A stretch of 14,275 nt of DNA from Akkermansiaceae bacterium (GTDB lineage: Bacteria; Verrucomicrobiota; Verrucomicrobiia; Verrucomicrobiales; Akkermansiaceae): assembly GCA_020627645.1 (NCBI GenBank), contig JAHDGN010000045.1, positions 1 to 14,275 of the forward strand, in the 5' to 3' direction. Below the pieces are notes generated by a model, which worked only from the letters and a program-made list of their open reading frames with translations, ran no database searches and was not told the origin of the DNA. Below are positions 1 to 6,101 of the stretch, in pieces. Each line of letters starts with the position of its first letter. Positions within the stretch are counted from its first letter, which is position 1. The translations under genes were made by a program, and so were the position numbers.

Positions 1-2
1 GC

Positions 3-152
3 CTCGACCTCTTCTGGCTCAAAGACGACTCCCTAACCGACCTCGACAAGCTCCCCGCCCCCGAAATCCTAGCCGAAGAAATCATCGAAAACCTAGAGTC
101 GGGATTACAATCATTTCGAAAAGTCCTGACAGCGCTTCATCCCTCCATCTAG
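3..152 (+). CDS. hsdM: Type I restriction-modification DNA methyltransferase subunit, C-terminal end (partial)
   Basis: The gene enters from the left edge and ends at TAG 150-152; 49 codons are visible. The peptide begins LDLFWLKDDSLTDLDKLPAP and continues with an acidic helix (EILAEEIIENLESGL) and QSFRKVL. This matches the C-terminal tail typical of HsdM-type N6-adenine methylase subunits (LDIFWLKDxSLxDxxNLPxP followed by an EIVEDLEAALxQF-like helix). In a type I system HsdM binds SAM and, with the specificity subunit HsdS, methylates the target adenine. The catalytic NPPF motif would lie outside the window. No hsdS or hsdR follows: 153-380 has no credible gene and the next gene is an ADP-ribosylglycohydrolase homologue. 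The family call rests on this short tail alone, so it is good but not certain. Confidence 0.75.
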   Translation, partial: LDLFWLKDDSLTDLDKLPAPEILAEEIIENLESGLQSFRKVLTALHPSI

Positions 153-380
153 AAACAAAACGCTTAATTTTCCGGAGACAAACTCGAATAAGCTACCCAC
201 ATCGAACCCAAGAGACAACTCCCCCACACATATTTCGTGAACATTGCCTAAAACAACCCCTCTATCGACATTTGAAACCAACCAAACCAGCATGGTCAGA
301 AATCCAGAAACCCGCACACCATCCTCCAAATCACCCTCACCACCAACTCGACAAATTTCATTTCAACTCCACCTTTCCAC

Positions 381-1310
381 ATGTCTCTTCAAGCCGCATA
401 TGAAGGAAGCCTAAAAGCCGACGCCTTCGCCATGCCCGTTCACTGGTATTACGATCGGAATGCTTTGGACTGTGACTACCCAGAACTCCACCCCACGCCA
501 TCCCCCCAAAATTTCCATCCCGATAGCATCTTCTGGCGCTCTCACTACAAACCGCTGAATGAAAAAGGAGACATCATCCACGACAAATCCGCGTGGGGAG
601 AACGCGGCATCCACTACCACCGAAATCTCTCCGCTGGCGAAAACACCATGAACTTCAAACTCGCCCAAGCCCTTCACCAGCAAACCTCCGAGTTAGGAAG
701 CTACCACATCGAAAAGTGGGCTCAACACTACGTCGATCTCATGCTCACCCCAGGATGGCACAACGACACCTATATCGAGGAATACCACCGAGGGTTTTTC
801 ACTCGCTACGCCCAAGGAAAAACCCTCCTCAAATGTGGAATCCGCGACGAGCATATCGGTGGACTCGCCACCGTTCCCGCCCTCATCGCTGCTCTCGATC
901 ACCTGCCACTCGAAGACCTCCGTCCCATCATCAAATCCCATGTCGCCCTGACTCACCGGCACTCAAATGTCCTCCGCGCTGCCGACTGCCTCACCCGCCT
1001 GCTCCATCACATCAACCAAGGCACCCCACTCCGCCAAGCCATCATGGAAGATGCCGGCGACTGGTTCTCCACCAAAAAAGCCGAACGCTGGAGCCGTCAA
1101 CCTGACCGCGTCATCATCGGCGAACGCCTCAGCCCCGCCTGCTACATCGACCAGAGCTTCCCCGCCTCTCTCTACCTCGCTTGGAAATACCACGACGATT
1201 TCAACGCCGCTATCGAAAGCAATGCCCGCGTCGGAGGCGACAGCTGCCACCGTGGCGCAGTCGTCGGAAGCCTCGTTGCCGCCAACCTTGCCCAGCAAAC
1301 CGACTCATAG
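381..1310 (+). CDS. ADP-ribosylglycohydrolase-family protein, divergent subfamily
   Basis: A 309-residue protein with the all-helical ADP-ribosylglycohydrolase (ARH/DraG) layout. Residues 6-22 (AYEGSLKADAFAMPVHW) correspond to the usual GxxxGDAxGxPxE opening. Residues 157-170 correspond to the central Gly/Ala motif and 188-206 to the THxxxxxxxAA helix. The C-terminal VGGDSCHRGAVVGSL (284-298) corresponds to GGDTDTxxAxxGxL. Canonical enzymes remove ADP-ribose from proteins or nucleic acids using two Mg ions held by a TDD motif and this final D-x-D motif. Here the TDDT position reads GENTMN (86-91), a conserved-looking HNDTY follows at 127-131, and the second Asp of the last motif is Cys289. 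Plant, fungal and some bacterial relatives carry a similar GENT/HNDTY version as I recall, so this is probably a subfamily trait rather than decay. The substrate is unknown. The gene is convergent with the methyltransferase gene, with 15 bases between stops. No clear Shine-Dalgarno site precedes the ATG. Confidence 0.8.
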   Translation: MSLQAAYEGSLKADAFAMPVHWYYDRNALDCDYPELHPTPSPQNFHPDSIFWRSHYKPLNEKGDIIHDKSAWGERGIHYHRNLSAGENTMNFKLAQALHQQTSELGSYHIEKWAQHYVDLMLTPGWHNDTYIEEYHRGFFTRYAQGKTLLKCGIRDEHIGGLATVPALIAALDHLPLEDLRPIIKSHVALTHRHSNVLRAADCLTRLLHHINQGTPLRQAIMEDAGDWFSTKKAERWSRQPDRVIIGERLSPACYIDQSFPASLYLAWKYHDDFNAAIESNARVGGDSCHRGAVVGSLVAANLAQQTDS

Positions 1311-1325
1311 CCCACCAAAACCCCA

Positions 1326-1940
1326 TCAATCCGGACGCGCAGACGAATCATCATCTCCACCTCCAAACAACACACACTTCGCCCCATCCTTCTCAAAAAT
1401 CGTTTGGTACGAAACCTCTCCACATAACCTCTGAAATGCTGGCAAATTCTCATTCATCAAAATCACCCCACCATTTTCATTCATTCCCGTTTCCAAATAC
1501 TCCCGCATCGAAGCCAAAGTCTCATCATCATAGACCAAAAAACTCCCAACCGTAAAATCAACCTCAGGCAAATCCTCTTCTTCATATCTCCCGCCAATCA
1601 CCCCCGCTGCTCGAATCGCATTTTGCTCCAACTGTTCGACACACAACTCCAAAGCCACCGGCGACAAATCATTCAAAAAAAGCTCCCCTGCCCACCTACC
1701 CAACAAAAGAGTTTCCGCCCCCACCCCCGCACCTAAAACCAACCCCCTTTTTCCTTCAAACAGCTCCACATTCTTCCCCAACCAATACGTCAACAAACTC
1801 GTCACCTCCCATCGACGGTCATAAAAAACCGAAATCCCCTGCCCCATCTCATCAATAATCCTCTTCTCCACCTCTTGATCCTTCAAGTTCATCAACTGAA
1901 AGCTCTCCCCACCAATCACCTCTGACATCCAACGATTCAC
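1326..1940 (-). CDS. Class I SAM-dependent methyltransferase, METTL21/ETFB-lysine-methyltransferase-like
   Basis: A 204-residue protein with a Rossmann-type SAM-binding fold. Motif I is GLVLGAGVGAETLLLG (66-81). The acidic end of strand 2 is LFLNDLSPVALELC (87-100). A strand-4 segment VDFTVGSFLVYDDET (127-141) sits where the substrate-facing motif IV would be. The N-terminal segment VFYDRRWEVTSLLTYWL (38-54) resembles the WxxxxxL region that precedes motif I in protein lysine methyltransferases of the METTL21/ETFBKMT type; small protein methyltransferases such as PrmA are also related. The true substrate cannot be read from the sequence. The start used is GTG at 1938-1940; an ATG four codons later (1926-1928) is equally plausible, and neither has a clear ribosome-binding site. 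It starts 8 bases after the mogA stop on the same strand, so the two are probably co-transcribed. The acidic tail GGGDDDSSARPD is low complexity. Confidence 0.72.
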   Translation of the reverse strand: MNRWMSEVIGGESFQLMNLKDQEVEKRIIDEMGQGISVFYDRRWEVTSLLTYWLGKNVELFEGKRGLVLGAGVGAETLLLGRWAGELFLNDLSPVALELCVEQLEQNAIRAAGVIGGRYEEEDLPEVDFTVGSFLVYDDETLASMREYLETGMNENGGVILMNENLPAFQRLCGEVSYQTIFEKDGAKCVLFGGGDDDSSARPD

Positions 1941-1948
1941 AACAAAGA

Positions 1949-2476
1949 CTATTGATTGTTGGGCCTGAAAACTTCGATCTTCATTGGATCGACCTCAATG
2001 AAGGGCCCTTCAATCAAATCAACACAATAAGGAATCGCCGGAAAAACCGCCTCAAGACACTCACCGATCGCCTTTGGTTTCCCTGGAAGATTTACAATCA
2101 GACTTTTTCCCCGAATTCCCGCAGTCTGACGAGAAAGAATCGCAGTCGGCACAAACTTCAGCGATGTCGCCCTCATCAGCTCTCCGAAACCCGGCAACAT
2201 CTTCTCACAAACAGCTTCAGTCGCCTCCGGAGTCACATCCCGAACAGACGGCCCCGTTCCTCCAGTCGTCACAATCATCGAACATTTTTCCGAATCAGTA
2301 AAAAGCTTCAACCTTTCTTCAATCTCAGACTGTTCATCAGGAATCACAGCATAAGCCACCTCAAAGGGCGTCACGATCCACTCTTCAAGCAGCGCCACCG
2401 CTGCCCGCCCGGGGAGATCCTCATAAACCCCCGCACTCGCCCGATCCGAAATATTAATCACTCCGATTTTCAGCAT
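1949..2476 (-). CDS. mogA: Molybdopterin adenylyltransferase MogA
   Basis: A 175-residue MogA/MoaB-fold protein. MogA activates molybdopterin by transferring AMP from ATP, making the adenylylated intermediate into which MoeA inserts molybdenum. Visible motifs: the N-terminal IGVINISDRASAGVYEDLPG (4-23), the substrate-binding TTGGTGPSVRDVTPEA, PGFGELMR, PTAILSRQTAGIR, and the late NLPGKPKAI plus PYCVDLIEGP. All follow the order found in E. coli MogA. The frame stays open another 27 codons upstream to 2557. I chose the ATG at 2474-2476 because MLKIGVINISDR aligns with the family N-terminus and the upstream residues look unrelated. No strong Shine-Dalgarno site precedes it. The methyltransferase gene follows 8 bases downstream. 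Upstream on the same strand are two tandem structured elements with terminator-like hairpins, which may control it. Confidence 0.93.
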   Translation of the reverse strand: MLKIGVINISDRASAGVYEDLPGRAAVALLEEWIVTPFEVAYAVIPDEQSEIEERLKLFTDSEKCSMIVTTGGTGPSVRDVTPEATEAVCEKMLPGFGELMRATSLKFVPTAILSRQTAGIRGKSLIVNLPGKPKAIGECLEAVFPAIPYCVDLIEGPFIEVDPMKIEVFRPNNQ

Positions 2477-2613
2477 GAGTGACGACACAACATATCGGAG
2501 AAAAAATTCCAACTCGTAGGTTGAGAAACTCACTTCAAAATTGGTCTCCGCCCCCATTCAACCAGGCGTTAGAAAGCCCTCATCACGTGGGCATTCTCAC
2601 CTCACCCAAAACA

Positions 2614-2701
2614 AAACAAAACGCCCCCGCGACAATAAAAGTCGTGAGAGCGTTAAGACTGCATGGCTATCCAATTTGCAGACATGCAACTCCTAACCTT
2701 A
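2614..2701 (-). repeat. Structured intergenic element, copy B (proximal to mogA)
   Basis: This 88-base segment is nearly identical to 2781-2865 over both ends and diverges in the middle. On the - strand it reads TAAGGTTAG, then a variable stem-loop (GCATG 2687-2683 paired with CATGC 2665-2661), then AGTCTTAACGC leading into a long hairpin and a T-rich tail TTTTGTTTTGTTTTG. The hairpin region is almost unchanged between copies while the first stem keeps pairing through substitutions, which points to a structured RNA. It sits 137 bases upstream of mogA on the same strand. It could be a cis-regulatory leader with a built-in terminator, a small RNA gene, or a dispersed palindromic repeat. I do not recognise it as a known riboswitch class. 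Confidence 0.6.
2620..2654 (-). terminator. Terminator-like hairpin of element copy B
   Basis: On the - strand, 14 bases at 2654-2641 (AACGCTCTCACGAC) face 2633-2620 (GTCGCGGGGGCGTT) across a 7-base loop. Eleven pairs are Watson-Crick, two are G-U wobbles and one is an A-C mismatch. The arm is followed by a T-rich run TTTTGTTTTGTTTTG. Read on the + strand, the wobbles become C-A mismatches, so the hairpin is designed for a - strand transcript, that is, one heading into mogA. Confidence 0.6.
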
Positions 2702-2780
2702 ACCGACCCAAACAATAGAATCAAGATATTTTTGCATGCAATTTATAAACGACTAAGAATGAGTGACTAGGGAACGCTCT

Positions 2781-2865
2781 AAACAAAACGCCCCCGCGAC
2801 AACAAAGTCGTGAGAGCGTTAAGACTGCACGGCTGCTTATCACAGGCATACAACCGCTAACCTTA
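2781..2865 (-). repeat. Structured intergenic element, copy A (proximal to the tRNA)
   Basis: This is the second copy of the element at 2614-2701, in the same orientation and about 165 bases away. The first stem is GTATG (2851-2847) with CGTGC (2831-2827). Compared with copy B two positions changed on one side or the other, yet all five pairs remain as Watson-Crick or G-U. The apical part differs in length and sequence (CCTGTGATAAGCAGC). The segment AGTCTTAACGCTCTCACGAC is identical in both copies. Confidence 0.6.
2787..2820 (-). terminator. Terminator-like hairpin of element copy A
   Basis: The same 14-base stem as in copy B (2820-2807 with 2800-2787) closes a 6-base loop that differs by one deletion and one substitution. 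It is followed on the - strand by TTGTTTAG, a shorter T-tract than in copy B, so copy A is the weaker terminator candidate. Confidence 0.5.
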
Positions 2866-2976
2866 CATGGCTCAGTGAGTTGGATCAATACATTTGCAGA
2901 CATAATTTTCTCCCCCGCCAATGACCCTTCCTAACAAACACCCCACAAACCAAAACCCGCCTCACAAAGAAAACAG

Positions 2977-3051
2977 TGGCGCTCCCGGCAGGAATCGAAC
3001 CTACATCTAAGGTTTAGGAAACCCTTGTTCTATCCGTTGAACTACGGGAGC
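2977..3051 (-). tRNA. tRNA-Arg, anticodon CCU, with encoded CCA
   Basis: The - strand folds as a complete cloverleaf. The acceptor GCTCCCG pairs with CGGGAGC (2987-2981). The D arm is GTTC/GAAC. The anticodon arm AGGGT-TTCCTAA-ACCTT has CCT at the anticodon, so it reads AGG arginine codons. The variable loop is AGAT and the T arm is GTAGG-TTCGATT-CCTGC. The discriminator base is G and the CCA end is encoded (2979-2977). The mature body is 72 bases. The 5' end at 3051 lies 9 bases beyond a candidate promoter -10 box. Confidence 0.96.
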
Positions 3052-3060
3052 GTGCGCCGA

Positions 3061-3089
3061 GTGTTACCTCAACTTCGTCACCTCTGCAA
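3061..3089 (-). promoter_or_regulatory. Candidate sigma-70-type promoter for tRNA-Arg
   Basis: On the - strand TTGCAG (3089-3084) and TAACAC (3066-3061) are separated by exactly 17 bases, and the tRNA 5' end follows 9 bases later. The boxes match the E. coli consensus only in part (3 of 6 each), so the spacing and position carry most of the support. Confidence 0.4.
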
Positions 3090-3329
3090 GTCACCAATAT
3101 CCATCGAAATCCGCCACCCCACTGAGACCTCACACCATCCAGCATCTCTCCCCCCACCTAGTTTCGCCGCAAACAACCAATCTTGGAAACGCTCCCACTT
3201 GCCCAAAAGACGACCTCAGTTACCGAAAATGGTCAAAAATCAGCTCAAAAATGCCAAATTCATCACCCTCCCGCTTGTCAGCACTGCCAGAAGCCCACAT
3301 GGTCTTCGCAAAATCCGTCCCACCGACAA

Positions 3330-4361
3330 ATGAAGACTCTTTCTCGAATCCTCGCCGTTTTTTCGGTCACCACGACCCTCAACGCTCAAACAACCGTTGA
3401 GCCTAAGGACAAAGAAGCTTCCGAGCCGACGACAAGCCCCGCTGAAAACAAAAAAGAGGAGCAGGAAAAGGAATGGCCACCCAGCGGAATGGGCCTCTTC
3501 GAAAAAGGCCTTGCTCTCGGGCACATCCGCGACAATCCCAAAAATTCCTATCGGCGCGTCTACCAACGCACCCTCATGCCAACCGAACCCCGCTTCTACT
3601 ACAACGCCGTCCTCACCTTTGATGATCAGATTGTCCCCTTCACCGACAAAGAAGCGAGTGCCATGGACATCATGAAAGAACTCGAACCGCGCGGAGCCCG
3701 CGCACTCTTCTTTGCCAATGTCCCCGGCGTCGCCACCCCTTCCCTCCGCCCCTTCTTCAAAATCAAAGATCGCGAAGCCCGCAAAAAAGCCTGCCGAAAA
3801 CTCCTCGACACCAAACGCGAAGAATTCATCAAAGCCATCCGCGAACTCATCAAAATCAAAAAAGATGGCAAATGGCTCGCCGAAGTTCACAACCACACCG
3901 CCTTCCACCAAAACATGCGCAACTTCAAAGTCGGAACCGCCCGCATGGATCTCTGCATCGTAGGAATACGCTTCGTCGAAGAATGCCTCGAGGAAGCCTA
4001 CGCTGCCGAGCGTCCCGGTTTCGAACGCCAACGCTTCTTTCGCTTCCCCTTCCTAGCTGTCCCACGCGACGCCAAAGCCCGAGCCAAAATCAACGAACTC
4101 TTCACCGAACTTGGGTTCCTTTCCGTCGGAGAAACCCAAGACTCCAAAGACTACTCCAACGGAAGCCCAGACCAGGCCTACAAATCACTCGTCGCAGCTC
4201 GAAACGGCAAACGCTACCAAGTCAAATCAGGACCTTTCTCCACTGCACAACACCCAGTCGCACTCTTCCACACCAAAACCTGGTATAAAATTGGCCCCGG
4301 CATCCTCAAAGCACTTGACGAAGCCAAAGCCCTCGAAGACTCCAAAGACATCACCGAGTAA
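3330..4361 (+). CDS. Exported divergent polysaccharide deacetylase (CE4/NodB-like)
   Basis: A 343-residue protein with a signal peptide (MKTLSRILAVFSVTTTLNAQ, likely cleaved after NAQ) and a Lys/Glu-rich linker (26-50). A NodB-like deacetylase fold follows. Motif 1 is LTFDDQ (95-100), giving the general base Asp98 and metal ligand Asp99. Motif 2 is HNHTAFH (187-193), of which His189 and His193 fit the HxxxH metal ligands. Motif 3 is RFFRFPF (235-241), like the RxPY groove motif. LFH (312-314) near the end fits the catalytic His of motif 5. CE4 enzymes remove N- or O-acetyl groups from peptidoglycan, chitin oligosaccharides or xylan. The substrate here is unknown, and the insertion between motifs 1 and 2 is long. 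The frame is open upstream to 3183, but the ATG at 3330 is chosen because the signal peptide begins there. ftsY follows after 46 bases on the same strand. Confidence 0.75.
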   Translation: MKTLSRILAVFSVTTTLNAQTTVEPKDKEASEPTTSPAENKKEEQEKEWPPSGMGLFEKGLALGHIRDNPKNSYRRVYQRTLMPTEPRFYYNAVLTFDDQIVPFTDKEASAMDIMKELEPRGARALFFANVPGVATPSLRPFFKIKDREARKKACRKLLDTKREEFIKAIRELIKIKKDGKWLAEVHNHTAFHQNMRNFKVGTARMDLCIVGIRFVEECLEEAYAAERPGFERQRFFRFPFLAVPRDAKARAKINELFTELGFLSVGETQDSKDYSNGSPDQAYKSLVAARNGKRYQVKSGPFSTAQHPVALFHTKTWYKIGPGILKALDEAKALEDSKDITE

Positions 4362-4407
4362 ACAATCTAAGACCTCCCAATTCTTTAACCATAACCTACC
4401 CAAGCAA

Positions 4408-5259
4408 ATGGCTGGCTTCTTTAAACGACTCTACAACAAAATCACCAACAAAGCCGAAATCGACTGGGATGATCTCGAGGCTGACCTCATCGCTGGCGAC
4501 CTCGGCGTCCGACTCGCAGTCGAAATCGTCGACGACCTCAAAGACCTTGGCAGAAAAATTTCAGCCGAAGATGTCGTTCAAACAACCCGCGAAAAACTCT
4601 CCGGCCTTTTCCCCGAAGACTCACCACAACTCAATCCTCAAACCAACGGAAAACCAACCGTGCTCCTCATCGTAGGCGTCAACGGCACTGGCAAAACTAC
4701 CTCCACCGCCAAACTCGGAAACCTCCTCAAATCCCGTGGACACTCCGTTCTCATGGCCGCCGCCGACACCTTCCGAGCCGCCGCAGTTGAACAACTCGTT
4801 CGCTGGGGAGATCGCCTCGACATCCCAGTCGTCACCGGACCACATGAGGCCGACCCATCATCAGTCTGCTATCAGGCCCACCAGCGAGCCATCAACGAAA
4901 ATACCGAATTCCTCCTCTGCGATACCGCAGGACGCCTCCACACCAGAAACAACCTCATGGAGGAACTTTCCAAAATCAAACGAACCATCGGGAAACAAGA
5001 CGAAAACGCACCTCACCAAACCCTCCTGGTTGTCGACGCCTCCACAGGTGGCAACGCCCTCAACCAAGCACGCGAATTCGGGAAAGCCGTCCCTCTCGAC
5101 GGACTCATCATCACCAAACTAGACGGCTCAGGCAAAGGAGGCGTCGCCGCAGCCATTCAAAAAGAACTCAATGTTCCCCCGCGCTTCATCGGCACGGGCG
5201 AAGAACCAGATCGATTCGAACGCTTCCAACGCGAACGCTTCGTCGAAAACATCCTCTAA
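4408..5259 (+). CDS. ftsY: Signal recognition particle receptor FtsY (short form, NG domain only)
   Basis: A 283-residue SRP-family GTPase. FtsY docks the SRP-ribosome complex at the inner membrane and delivers it to the Sec translocon. The N domain spans about 1-80. The G domain shows the P-loop GVNGTGKTT (90-98), DTFRAAAVEQL (120-130), DTAGRLHTRNNLMEEL (172-187), TKLDGSGKGG (236-245) and the C-terminal FIGTGEEPDRFERFQ (260-274) ending in FVENIL. The long acidic A domain of E. coli FtsY is absent, as in many bacteria, so membrane contact probably relies on the N-terminal amphipathic segment MAGFFKRLYNKI. The frame is open upstream for another 99 codons inside the preceding gene. The ATG at 4408 is chosen because the family N-terminus starts there. 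It is convergent with lepB, with 14 bases between stops. Confidence 0.95.
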   Translation: MAGFFKRLYNKITNKAEIDWDDLEADLIAGDLGVRLAVEIVDDLKDLGRKISAEDVVQTTREKLSGLFPEDSPQLNPQTNGKPTVLLIVGVNGTGKTTSTAKLGNLLKSRGHSVLMAAADTFRAAAVEQLVRWGDRLDIPVVTGPHEADPSSVCYQAHQRAINENTEFLLCDTAGRLHTRNNLMEELSKIKRTIGKQDENAPHQTLLVVDASTGGNALNQAREFGKAVPLDGLIITKLDGSGKGGVAAAIQKELNVPPRFIGTGEEPDRFERFQRERFVENIL

Positions 5260-5273
5260 TAACGAAAAGGGGA

Positions 5274-6044
5274 TCAATCTAACGAACTAAAAAACCTCCC
5301 CAATCTCGGCTGATATCGGTCCAAAATATCAAACGAAGCGATCACTCGCTTCGCTTTTCCCACGAACATTTTTCGTTCCACGAATCCAAAACTTCTCGAA
5401 TCCAAACTATTGTCCCGGTGATCTCCCATCACAAAATAATGCCCTTCCGGTACGACAACCCTCTCAAAGCTCCCCAAATCCCCCGAAGCACCAGGGACGA
5501 CCATCATTGCATGATCTACCTCCCCCAATCTTTCTGAGGCAAAAACCGAGACCCTCTTTAAATCATCGTTCAAATCCTCCACCACAACCGGATCAAGCTC
5601 TTCATACTCCAGCCGAACCCCATTAATCGTCAAAAGATGATTTTTCATCTCAATCACATCTCCCGGAATTCCAATCACCCTCTTCACCAATCTCGTATTG
5701 TCTAGTGGAGAAAACAAAATCGAAACATCACCCCGCTCTGGATCACCACGATGCACTAAACTCTTCAGAGTCAATGGCACCCTGAGATCATAGGCCAACT
5801 TGTCAACATATACCAAATCACCCTCCAAAATTGTCGGATTCATCGAACCCGTTGGAACCCAATTCCAATCAGCCAACACCGATTTCACTGGAACCAACAC
5901 AAAAACCACAAAAAGGATCGTTCCCCTCCAAGACTGCCATTGCCTTCCCATCCATTGTTTAAAATTCATTCCCGAACAACGTTTCCCAAACTCTCGAATC
6001 TTTTGCACCCAGAAAAGATTCATCCAAACCCGAAAACCAGCCAT
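5274..6044 (-). CDS. lepB: Signal peptidase I
   Basis: A 256-residue type I signal peptidase, which cuts signal peptides from exported preproteins at the outer face of the inner membrane. The only clear membrane segment is TILFVVFVLVPVKSVLA (42-58). Just after it comes box B, VPTGSMNPTILEGD (63-76), with the nucleophile Ser67. Box D, TRLVKRVIGIPGDVI (117-131), holds the general base Lys121. Box E, GHYFVMGDHRDNSLDSRSFG, follows. The start is uncertain: besides the ATG at 6042-6044, ATGs at residues 8 and 26 are in frame, and residue 26 (MNFKQWMGRQW) would give a more usual N-terminus. A TATAAA at 6067-6062 on this strand could be a -10 box. It follows trkH by 57 bases on the same strand, so co-transcription is possible but not required. 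Confidence 0.94.
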   Translation of the reverse strand: MAGFRVWMNLFWVQKIREFGKRCSGMNFKQWMGRQWQSWRGTILFVVFVLVPVKSVLADWNWVPTGSMNPTILEGDLVYVDKLAYDLRVPLTLKSLVHRGDPERGDVSILFSPLDNTRLVKRVIGIPGDVIEMKNHLLTINGVRLEYEELDPVVVEDLNDDLKRVSVFASERLGEVDHAMMVVPGASGDLGSFERVVVPEGHYFVMGDHRDNSLDSRSFGFVERKMFVGKAKRVIASFDILDRYQPRLGRFFSSLD

Positions 6045-6101
6045 GAGAAATACCCGAGAAATTTATACCCCTACCCTCCCCCCCTGCCACCCTCCATACC
6101 T

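Larger units (their letters stand above)
2477..2976 (-). other. Non-coding stretch between tRNA-Arg and mogA
   Basis: About 500 bases with no convincing protein gene on either strand. Read on the - strand from the tRNA toward mogA it holds a T/G-rich segment after the tRNA 3' end, a partial copy of a repeat (2866-2903), element copy A (2781-2865), an A/T-rich spacer, element copy B (2614-2701), and about 135 bases leading to mogA. A 66-codon ORF runs across copy A. It is interrupted in copy B by an in-frame stop and an indel, so the conservation is of RNA/DNA rather than protein. Confidence 0.7.

Noticed and set aside
111..329. 72-codon - strand ORF next to the HsdM end
   Set aside because: It overlaps the hsdM 3' end, starts inside it, and its Val/Gly/Phe-rich content is what the C/A-rich + strand gives in any antisense frame.
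2477..2557. Upstream extension of mogA by 27 codons
   Set aside because: The added residues do not resemble the MogA N-terminus, and the family start aligns with the ATG at 2474-2476.
2614..2865. attC recombination sites of an integron
   Set aside because: The hairpins resemble attC in outline and contain AACGC/GCGTT arms, but the bounding RYYYAAC and GTTRRRY boxes do not fit and no gene cassette or integrase is present.
2721..2921. 66-codon - strand ORF across element copy A
   Set aside because: The frame is not kept in the second copy, which has an in-frame stop and an indel, while the paired bases are kept. It is a by-product of the RNA-like element.
2977..3051. tRNA-Arg as an integration site of a mobile element
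   Set aside because: No copy of the tRNA 3' end and no integrase were found in the window, and both flanks carry housekeeping genes.
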